Assembly: GCA_963839515.1 (NCBI GenBank)
Contig: CAWIVN010000018.1
Location: 186,001 to 250,000, forward strand
Source: Fredericiella sp963839515
GTDB taxonomy: Bacteria; Chloroflexota; Anaerolineae; Caldilineales; Caldilineaceae
DNA: 64,000 nucleotides
Reading direction: 5' to 3'
The notes beneath the pieces are model-generated. The model was not told where the DNA came from. It did no database searches and saw nothing but the letters and a program-made list of their open reading frames with translations. Each line of letters begins with the position of its first letter. Within the stretch, counting starts at the first letter, position 1. Positions 55,801 to 62,872 of the stretch are shown here, one piece after another. The position numbers were made by a program, and so were the translations under genes.

Positions 55801-56290
55801 GGCGGCCGCATGGGCCGGCTCGTAGGAAGGCACCGGCGCGGGCGGCAGGCCCTGGAGCACGGTCTCTTGGAGGGCGGGCGCGGTGCGGGGGACGCGGGCC
55901 GGGGGCTGTCCCAAGGGGAGGGTCGCGACGTCGTCGGAGAGCAGGCGCAGCTCGCCGTGTGTGCCCGGCGGCAGGGCAACGAGCATGGACGCCACGGGCG
56001 CCTGCGGCTGGCCCGCCTCCCCCAGCCACCCTAAGCCCCCCACGCCGACGCGCGCATAGGCGCGGCCGCCCACGGTCACCTGCTCAACGCTCGGGTCGGG
56101 CGCGCTCGAATTCGACGACCAGGTGATCGGCGCTGGAGGCGATCACGTGCAGCTGCGCCGGCGCAGATACGGGCGCAGCCAGGATGCCCCGCAGGGAGAT
56201 GGGCCGGGGTGTCGCCAGGACGGTGGACAAGAGTGTCACGCCCAGCAGCCCGGCGGCCAGAGCACACGCGATCAGGGCCGGGCGTTTCAT
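52861..56290 (-). pseudogene. Gingipain-type C25 cysteine peptidase, one frame change
   Basis: ATG at 56290 overlaps the nucleotidyltransferase stop (ATGA) and starts a signal peptide, KRPALIACALAAGLLGVTLL. After HLVVEFE the frame changes near 56108 (an extra or missing C/GC), then continues APDPSVEQVTVGGRAYARVG for 1072 residues. An N-terminal propeptide/beta part leads to the catalytic region: ADYILIAHRSLWAAAQRL and YVLLLGDGTFDPRGYC, the catalytic His in LLVHYVGHGS, and the Cys in LEMTCYTGYFHFPG. Gingipains and type IX-linked C25 proteases share this dyad. The tail has Thr/Pro repeats and ends APVQYLPWLSADEEP. It is an unusual member of a peptide-modification cluster. Confidence 0.8.
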
Positions 56291-57720
56291 GCGTCGCCCC
56301 CGGGGGCCGGCGCGGCGGACCAGTCGCCATGCGCCGGCGGGTCGCCACATGCGCGGTGGTCGCCGCGTGCGCGGAGCACACGCAGGACGCCCAGACCGCC
56401 GAGGACGGTACCGCGCACTGCGTGCAGCAGGTAGTAGGCGGGCAGCAGGTGGATGTCGGCCACCTTGTAGCGCTGGCGCAGATAGGCGGCGGGCGGCAGC
56501 GCGGCGGCCAGCCAGACGTCGAGCGCACTGCCGAGGTCGGGCTGGCTGAGCAGGTCGCACGCGGCGACGGCGCGGCGGTCGCCGGACCAGGTGACGCGGC
56601 GCAAGCGCAGCTCGGCCCCGGCCACCGGCAGGCTGGCCAGCCGCTCCTGCACAGAGGCGGGCGCGGCCACACCCCAGATGAGGGCGACGGCGGCCAGGCT
56701 GCTCTGCACGGCCAAGGTCAGGCCGCAGCGCTCGGCCCCGGCCAGCACGACTTCCCACACGAGGCTGCGCCGCGCCAGCATGAGCGCCATGTCGTAGGTC
56801 CAGCGCAAACGCGGCACGCCATGCTGCAAGGTGTGGGCGCATAGATGCAGAAACTGCGCCTCTTCGCAGAGCACCCGCACCTCGCGCCGCCCCAAGGTGG
56901 CCAGGTGCGTGTGATCCCAAAACCAGGCGACGTCCATGCCGCGGCGCAAGAGGGCGCGGCCGTTTAATCCCCAATGCAGGTCGACCTGCGTGCGCAGGCG
57001 GTCGTCGCGCAGCAGGGTGACTTCGCAGCGCCGCTGTAGGATGCGCGTGTCGCCGGCGGCCACGCGGCCGGCGATGTTTTCGGCCAGGCTGCCCTGCGCC
57101 GGCGCATAGCCGAGCAGGCCCAGGACGCGCAGGGCGATGGCCACCTGGTCCACCGGCACAAGCAGGTCGATGTCGCCCAGCGGGCGGCGGGCGGGGTCGG
57201 GGTAGAGGGTAAAGGCCAGGGCGGCGCCTTTGAGCACGACGACGGGCACGTCGACGGCGGCCAGGGCGCCGGCAAGCTGGTCGACGGCGTCAAGCGCCAG
57301 CAGGTTGGCGACCTTGGTGCGCCAGTAGGCGGCCTCGAGGCCCGCGCACACGGCGGGCGGCGGTGCCTGCAGCCGCCCGGCGCCGAGCAGGGCGACGTAG
57401 AGCAGGGCGTCAAGCCGCTCGGCCGAAGCCAGCCTGTGCAGGGAAGGCCAATCGAGGCCTTCCCACTCGCGGCCGGCGCCGTCCACGCCGGTGGCGCCGG
57501 TGGGGCCGGGGTCGAGCGGCGGCGGCAGCGAGGCAGCGGCAAGCGACCCAGCAGGCAAGCCGGCGGGCGGTCCGGGCGGCGCGCCGTAGCGCAGCAGGGC
57601 GGCGAGTTGGCGGCGCAGCTTTGCCTCTTGTGCTCCATCGCCGCTGCGCCGCGGGGCGCCGGGCGTGCTGCCCGGACCGCCTGGGCCGTCCTGCCGATCG
57701 CTGCCTGCCCCATTTGCCAT
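56287..57720 (-). CDS. Nucleotidyltransferase-fold protein (NTP_transf_5 type)
   Basis: 477 residues; AAGGAG before ATG at 57720. The core VVVLKGAALAFTLYPDPARR then PLGDIDLLVPVDQVAI carries the K-G and D-I-D motifs of the family commonly found beside PqqD and HprK-like kinases in peptide and polysaccharide clusters. Gly/Pro-rich N-terminal 80 residues look disordered. Substrate unknown. Lies 35 bases downstream of the precursor peptide gene. Confidence 0.75.
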   Translation of the reverse strand: MANGAGSDRQDGPGGPGSTPGAPRRSGDGAQEAKLRRQLAALLRYGAPPGPPAGLPAGSLAAASLPPPLDPGPTGATGVDGAGREWEGLDWPSLHRLASAERLDALLYVALLGAGRLQAPPPAVCAGLEAAYWRTKVANLLALDAVDQLAGALAAVDVPVVVLKGAALAFTLYPDPARRPLGDIDLLVPVDQVAIALRVLGLLGYAPAQGSLAENIAGRVAAGDTRILQRRCEVTLLRDDRLRTQVDLHWGLNGRALLRRGMDVAWFWDHTHLATLGRREVRVLCEEAQFLHLCAHTLQHGVPRLRWTYDMALMLARRSLVWEVVLAGAERCGLTLAVQSSLAAVALIWGVAAPASVQERLASLPVAGAELRLRRVTWSGDRRAVAACDLLSQPDLGSALDVWLAAALPPAAYLRQRYKVADIHLLPAYYLLHAVRGTVLGGLGVLRVLRARGDHRACGDPPAHGDWSAAPAPGGDA

Positions 57721-57755
57721 TGCCGTGATCTCCTTCTGCTTGCGTGTGAATAGGT

Positions 57756-57992
57756 CTAGCTGTTGCCGACGATACAATCGGTTAGTTCCGCCTTGCCGGG
57801 CGCGTCGTAACAGTTGGCGGCGACGGCCTCGAGGGCGGTGCGAAAAATAATGGCTGGGGCCACATAGGGCCGCGGTCGGGCGCCCGGCGGGGCGCTTGAC
57901 TGGGCGGCGGGCGCGGCGGGTTGGGTGGAGGTTTGCATGCTGTTGCCGCTGGCGCCGCCGGCGCCGAGATCGTCTGCGTATTCGTTTCCCAT
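57756..57992 (-). CDS. 78-residue candidate RiPP precursor peptide
   Basis: ATG at 57992 lies 68 bases after the radical SAM stop. Residues 1-40 are Gly/Ala/Pro/Ser-rich; RPYVAPAIIFRTALEAVAAN (41-60) has a Y-x-x-P-x-(I/V) recognition-like segment as in leaders bound by PqqD-type domains, then the C-terminal part NCYDAPGKAELTDCIVGNS has Cys61 and Cys73 separated by eleven residues. It is small, sits between the radical SAM and the rest of the cluster, and has no other apparent function. Ribosome binding site is weak (ACAGG). The modified residues are not known. Confidence 0.6.
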   Translation of the reverse strand: MGNEYADDLGAGGASGNSMQTSTQPAAPAAQSSAPPGARPRPYVAPAIIFRTALEAVAANCYDAPGKAELTDCIVGNS

Positions 57993-58060
57993 TTTGCCTG
58001 TCGTCCTGTCTGGCGGCTTGCCGGTGGTGGTTGTGTCTTGCCCCGCGTGTGCGGTGCCCT

Positions 58061-59386
58061 CTATCGTTTTGTCTGATCGCCTGCTTGCGCCAGCTCGTGC
58101 ACGAGGGCACGGCGCACGCGGGCGGCGCGACAATGCTGCGGCGAGGGGCCATAGAGGTCGCCGGTTTCGTTGGCTGCGGCGCCGTGGCAGCGCACACAGT
58201 AGGCGGCCAGGCGGCAGGCGCGGCAGGTGGGCAGCGCGGCCAGGGCGCTGGCTGGATCCGTAGCTCCATCGGTCGCGGAGAGGCGCAGGTAGGGGCGCCA
58301 GGCGGCGGTGTCGTGCCAGATGGCGGCAAGGGGGGTGCGGCGAATGCTGCCGAGCGGGCGGCGCACCTCGACACAGGGGAAGACGGTGCCGTAGGGGTCG
58401 AGGGCCAGGGCGCTGCGGCCGATCGTGCACAGCAGGGGTCCCCCGCGGCCGGGCGCCGGGGCCCACTGGACGGCCAGGGGGCGCAGGACGGCAGCCAGCT
58501 CGGCGTCGCTCATGCGCAGGGCCAGGGGCGCACGGCGCTGCCGGGCAGTGCCCGCCACGCCGGCGGTGAGCAGCGGGTCGGGCTGGAAGCGGGCGCCCAC
58601 CTGCGCGGCGAGTACCGCCAGCGCCGTCACCTGGAAGGCGTTGGCGGCCATCAGCGGCGTCTTGCAGACCGTGGGCACGCCGAGCGCCTGCAGGCGGCGT
58701 AGGGCAGCCAGCGTGGCCTCCCAGGATCCGGGCATGCCGGTGATGGCGTCGTGCGTGGCGCCATCGGCGCCATAGACGCTGATCTCGACGGCCAGCGGAT
58801 GGAGGGCGGCCAGGCGGGCGGCAGGGTCGGCGGCAGGGTCGGCAGCCATGGAATCGACTGGGGCCGCGGCGGGCTGGCCCGGGTGCTGGTCAAGGTGCCG
58901 GCCGGTGAGCAGCGTGCCGTTGGTGTAGACGCGCAGGGCGAGGTGGCGGCGGCGCACGTGTTCGGCGAGGACGAAGAAGTCGTCGCGCAGCAGCGGCTCG
59001 CCGCCCGAGAAGGTCACGTAAAGCACGCCGAGGGCGGCCAGCTGGTCGATCAGGGCCAGCGCCTCGCCGGTGCTGAGCTCCTGGTGGGCGCGGGCAGCAT
59101 CACGGGGGTCGCCGGGGGCGGTCACGGGCAGGAAGCAGTGGCGGCAGCGCTCGTTGCAGCGGTGGGTAAGTTCCCAATGGACGCTGAGCAGCCGCCGCTC
59201 CTGGCGCGCCCGGGCCAGCAGGCGGGCCAGGAGGTCGGTGGGATCGTCATCTGCGGCGGAAATGGCCGCCGCGGCGGGCGTGGTGCAAGCAGCGGGCGTA
59301 GCTGAAGCAGCGGGCGCATGCGCAGCGTAGGTTGGTGCGCTGCAAGCTAGACAGCCGGCGGGAAAATCAGGGTCGGTATGCGGCAT
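58061..59386 (-). CDS. Radical SAM/SPASM peptide-modifying enzyme
   Basis: 441 residues from ATG at 59386; no clear ribosome binding site. THRCNERCRHCFLP is the C-x3-C-x2-C that binds the SAM 4Fe-4S cluster (Cys77, 81, 84), followed by YVTFSGGEPLLRDDF (G-G-E) and VEISVYGAD. The SPASM end has CTIGRSALALDPYGTVFPC and LPTCRACRLAAYCVRCHG ... HCRAAR, ligands of auxiliary clusters. The N-terminal 50 residues are Ala/Pro-rich with a GCLAC. Such proteins form C-C, thioether or other crosslinks in RiPPs. The next gene is a candidate substrate. Confidence 0.85.
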   Translation of the reverse strand: MPHTDPDFPAGCLACSAPTYAAHAPAASATPAACTTPAAAAISAADDDPTDLLARLLARARQERRLLSVHWELTHRCNERCRHCFLPVTAPGDPRDAARAHQELSTGEALALIDQLAALGVLYVTFSGGEPLLRDDFFVLAEHVRRRHLALRVYTNGTLLTGRHLDQHPGQPAAAPVDSMAADPAADPAARLAALHPLAVEISVYGADGATHDAITGMPGSWEATLAALRRLQALGVPTVCKTPLMAANAFQVTALAVLAAQVGARFQPDPLLTAGVAGTARQRRAPLALRMSDAELAAVLRPLAVQWAPAPGRGGPLLCTIGRSALALDPYGTVFPCVEVRRPLGSIRRTPLAAIWHDTAAWRPYLRLSATDGATDPASALAALPTCRACRLAAYCVRCHGAAANETGDLYGPSPQHCRAARVRRALVHELAQAGDQTKR

Positions 59387-59480
59387 GGCGACGTCGATCG
59401 GCGTGGGGCGCAGATCTCATCGCGGCTCAACCAGTTTCGCGCCAAGTAGGGCGCTGGGCTATAGGACAAATGTTGGAACT

Positions 59481-59516
59481 TTGGAGGCAGGGTGCCGACC
59501 GGCGCCCTGCCTCCAA
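59481..59516 (-). terminator. Terminator hairpin after the metallophosphoesterase gene
   Basis: TTGGAGGCAGGG (59481-59492) pairs perfectly over 12 bases with 59505-59516, with further pairing in the loop. It begins 14 bases after the stop at 59530 on the minus strand and lies upstream of the radical SAM gene, separating the two units. Confidence 0.75.
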
Positions 59517-59529
59517 GCGGATGGCGCCG

Positions 59530-62500
59530 CTAGTCGCGGCCCACAAACGGCAGGAAGAGGGGGGACACGTTGCGGTAGAGCGGGTCGGTGCCGTTGCGCT
59601 GTTCGTCGAGGTTGGCGATGCCGTCGCCGTCGGGGTCGCCCGCGGCGCCGTTGCCGGCCGCGGCGTCGGTGGGTGAGAGGCCGGATTCGATCTCCCACAG
59701 GTCGAGCAGGCCGTCGCCGTCGCTGTCGGCCGCGGCCGGGTTGCTGCCGCTGAGCAGCTCGAGGGCATCGGGGGCGCCGTCGCCGTCGCTGTCTACGCTG
59801 TCGTCCGGCAGGTTGGGCAGGAGGGGTGTGCCCTCATCCGCTGCGAGCGCACTTCCCCCGCTGCCGCCAAACTCGACGATGAGCTGCGGGGCATTGGCAC
59901 CTTCACGGCTGTTGAAGTTGATCGCCGTGCTGCTGATGCCGGTCAGCGCCAGGTCGAGCTGGCCGCTGCCGCCGGGAAGACCGGCGACGAGGCTGGTGAC
60001 GTTTACACTGGCCCAGGTGTTGGTGGCGATGGGGCCGGAACCACCGGCGGGCGTGGCGCCGGTGCTCGGGCTGGTGTTGAAGGTGACGGTGGTCTCCGAC
60101 CAGGTTCCGGTCAGTGTGCGCACCTCATAGCCCTTGGTGGAGGCGCTGGCGGCATAGATGCGCAGCGTGGCCTTTGTCACCGGCGCCGCTACGCCCTGCA
60201 CATCGAAGCGCAGGTAGCTGCGCTGCACGGGGTCGGTGGTGTCGACGCGCAGGTTGGTGGTCTTGCCATAGTTGGTGTTGGGCCCGCTGTCACTCACGTA
60301 GGCGTCCTCAAGCGGCGTAAAGGTGAGCGTCGCCGCCGCGGCCGCCGTCGGGCTGGCAGCTGGCGTGTTAGCCGGCGTATTGGTCGGTGTATTCGTAGGT
60401 GGCGCCGGTGTGTTCGTCGGCCCAACTGGCGTATTGGTAGGCGTATTGGTGGGCAGCACTGGCGTGTTGGACGGCGTGACGCTGGGGGTCAGCGGCACGG
60501 GCGTGTTAGTAGGCGTCGGCGAGGGCGTATTGGTGGGCGTAGTGGTGGGTGGTATCGGCGTCGACGTATCGGTAGGCGTCGCCGTATTGGTAGGCGTCGC
60601 CGTATTGGTGGGCGTCGCCGTGGGACCGGAGCCGCCGGCCGCGATGTTGACCACGAGCTGCGGCGGGTTGGCGCCCTCGCGGCTGCTGAAATTCATCGAG
60701 GTCGAGCTGGTGGTCTTGAGACCGATGTTGAGCTCGCCGCTGCCGGTCACGAGCGGCAGCAGGTTGACCTGCGTCCAGGAACCGGACGTGAAGCCGCCGG
60801 AGTTTCCGGCCAGGCTGCCGGTGGGGGGCTTGTTGCTGTAGAGGGTGTTCGCCTCGCTCCAGCTGCTGCTGGTCAGCGGGTAGACCTGGTAGCCGGTGCT
60901 GGAGCCGTTGTTGGCGTAGAGACGCAGCGTAGCGCTGCTGATCGTGCCGGCAATACCCTGCATGTTAAAGCGCAGGAAGCTCTGCGTGTCGGGCGAGCCG
61001 TCTACCTTGAGCGTGATGGCCGTGCCGTAGTTGGTGCTGGAGACGTCGCTCTGCACGTAGGTGTCGGCGGTCGGATTGAAGATGAGCGTGGCCTGGCTGG
61101 GCCGCGTGATGGTGGCGGTGTTGGACTGCGCCGAGCGCAGGCCGCCGGGGTCCACGGCATCCACCTGGTAGCTGTAGGTGACGTTGAGACCCACGTTCAT
61201 GTCCACATAGCCGGTCTCGCCGCCGCCCACGGTGCCGACCAGCGCGCCGTCGCGATAGATGCCGTAGCTGGCGACGCCGGTCTCGTCCCATGCGGCAGTC
61301 CAGCTCAGCGCCACGTGGCCGCTGGCGGAGGTCGCGGCGGCCAGGTTGCTGGGGGCGGTGGGCGCGCTGGTGTCGGCGGCCGCACCCGAGCAGGCGATCG
61401 TGCCCTGGTCCAGGATCTGCCCGGCCGTGTTGACGTAGCGGTATTCGGCGCTCTTAGGGTTGAGCTTGAAATAGAGCGCGCCATAGCTGCTGGCGGTGCC
61501 GTTGCCAAAGACGAGGCGATCATCGCTGCGCACAAAGTCCTGCACGCCGTGGCCGCCGGCGCCGGCCACAAAGCTCGTGATGCCCCCTGCGCTGGGGTTG
61601 AGGTCCGCGCCAAGCGGCTTCCAGCGCTGGTAGCTGTGGTCGTGGCCGGTCAGCACGACGTCGACGCCTTTTTGCGCCAGCAGGCTCCAGATGGCGTTCA
61701 TGCGCGTCGTGTTGCCCTGCGGCCCCACGGTGAGCACGGGGTGGTGGAAGTAGGCGAGCGAGCAGGGCGCGCTGTTGCTGTTGAGGTCGTTGAGGAGCCA
61801 CTGGTATTGGGGGGAACTGGTGCTTGTCTGGTTGAACTGGCTGTTGGAGTTGAGGGCGATGAAGTGCCAGTCGCCGGCGTTGTAGCTGTAGTAGTTGGGC
61901 ACATTGTTCCAGTACTGGAAGTAGCCGGGCGCGACGCCGTTCTCATACTCGTGGTTGCCGATGATGGGGTTGGTGACGTCGCGGAAGAGACCGTAGTGAT
62001 AGTTGGGCTGGCCGTACCAGTTGTAGAACTCGGTGTAGGTGCCCTTCTCGTAGACGTCGCCCAGGTAGAGGAATACGTCGGGATCCCAGCCGTCGATCAT
62101 CTGGGAGACCAGCCCGGAGTTGATTTCGCCGCTGGCGCCGTCGCCGGTAGCGGCCATAATGAGCGGCTGCCCGGCAGGAGGCGGGCCGGGCGCCACCGGC
62201 ACAAAGTCCGGCGGGGGTGGGGGTGTGCCGGCGTTGGCGAAGTTGAGTGTCACCACGGGCGCCGAGGTGGTGTAGCCGTCGCGCATCACGGCGTAGACCG
62301 AGAGCGTGTGCGACCCGTTGGCAAAGGTGTAGGTGGGCAGCTGGAAGGTGTAGGGCGCCACGAGGTCGGTGAGCAGGTAGGCGCTGTCAAGCGAGAAGAT
62401 CAGCTTGCCGACGCTGGCGCTCGAGCCGCTGACGGTGGCCGTGGCGGTCACGGTCTGCACGCCGCTGACCGTGGCGCCGTTGGGGGGCTGCGCGATGCAG

Positions 62501-62649
62501 ACGGTGACCGAGTAGCTGCTGCGGCTGCTGGTCGTGCAGGTGCCGGACTGCGCCTGCGCCGAGCGGAGCATGATGAGCGTTGGCAGGAGGACCAGGAGCG
62601 CAACAAGGTGCAAGTGCCGGCTGAGCACATGGCGGTGATTGTTCAGCAT
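59530..62649 (-). CDS. Secreted metallophosphoesterase with FN3, DNRLRE and Ca-binding repeats
   Basis: 1039 residues, GAGGG before ATG at 62649. Signal peptide (VALLVLLPTLIMLRSAQA). A Big/PKD-like domain, then a calcineurin-like phosphatase: AATGDGASGEINSG, LYLGDVYEKG, IGNHEYENGV, YFHHPVLTVG, VLTGHDHSYQ are the metal ligands in order. An FN3 domain (APTAPSNLAAATSASGHVAL) follows, then two DNRLRE beta domains split by a Thr/Pro linker (TPTNTATPTNTATPTDTSTP), then DSDGDGAPDALELLSGSNPA-type Ca repeats, ending SPLFLPFVGRD. Extracellular; probably acts on phosphate esters or nucleotides. Confidence 0.85.
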   Translation of the reverse strand: MLNNHRHVLSRHLHLVALLVLLPTLIMLRSAQAQSGTCTTSSRSSYSVTVCIAQPPNGATVSGVQTVTATATVSGSSASVGKLIFSLDSAYLLTDLVAPYTFQLPTYTFANGSHTLSVYAVMRDGYTTSAPVVTLNFANAGTPPPPPDFVPVAPGPPPAGQPLIMAATGDGASGEINSGLVSQMIDGWDPDVFLYLGDVYEKGTYTEFYNWYGQPNYHYGLFRDVTNPIIGNHEYENGVAPGYFQYWNNVPNYYSYNAGDWHFIALNSNSQFNQTSTSSPQYQWLLNDLNSNSAPCSLAYFHHPVLTVGPQGNTTRMNAIWSLLAQKGVDVVLTGHDHSYQRWKPLGADLNPSAGGITSFVAGAGGHGVQDFVRSDDRLVFGNGTASSYGALYFKLNPKSAEYRYVNTAGQILDQGTIACSGAAADTSAPTAPSNLAAATSASGHVALSWTAAWDETGVASYGIYRDGALVGTVGGGETGYVDMNVGLNVTYSYQVDAVDPGGLRSAQSNTATITRPSQATLIFNPTADTYVQSDVSSTNYGTAITLKVDGSPDTQSFLRFNMQGIAGTISSATLRLYANNGSSTGYQVYPLTSSSWSEANTLYSNKPPTGSLAGNSGGFTSGSWTQVNLLPLVTGSGELNIGLKTTSSTSMNFSSREGANPPQLVVNIAAGGSGPTATPTNTATPTNTATPTDTSTPIPPTTTPTNTPSPTPTNTPVPLTPSVTPSNTPVLPTNTPTNTPVGPTNTPAPPTNTPTNTPANTPAASPTAAAAATLTFTPLEDAYVSDSGPNTNYGKTTNLRVDTTDPVQRSYLRFDVQGVAAPVTKATLRIYAASASTKGYEVRTLTGTWSETTVTFNTSPSTGATPAGGSGPIATNTWASVNVTSLVAGLPGGSGQLDLALTGISSTAINFNSREGANAPQLIVEFGGSGGSALAADEGTPLLPNLPDDSVDSDGDGAPDALELLSGSNPAAADSDGDGLLDLWEIESGLSPTDAAAGNGAAGDPDGDGIANLDEQRNGTDPLYRNVSPLFLPFVGRD

Positions 62650-62835
62650 AGATAACCCTCGATTCGGCGTGAGTACATGTTCCTGAGCATCGGGAGATGG
62701 ACGGTGAGCGGTCGCGCTGCGTATCGGCCGTTCACCAGAAGCAGCAGTAGCGCCGATTATACGCGAATCGCGCGGCGGGTGTGCTTACAATTACCGGATA
62801 TTCCTGACAATTCCCAGCGGGGATGATCAGAGCAG

Positions 62836-62866
62836 GCTTCCGGGAAGAGGGGGTCTTCCCGGAAGC
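62836..62866 (-). terminator. Terminator hairpin after the partial DNRLRE gene
   Basis: GCTTCCGGGAAGA (62836-62848) pairs perfectly with 62854-62866 around a GGGGG loop, six bases after the stop at 62873. No T tract. Confidence 0.7.
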
Positions 62867-62872
62867 TCGGCG

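Noticed and set aside
61315..62655. 446-codon plus-strand frame opposite the metallophosphoesterase
   Set aside because: Ala/Val/Gly/Arg-rich antisense frame; the minus strand has all phosphatase motifs in order.
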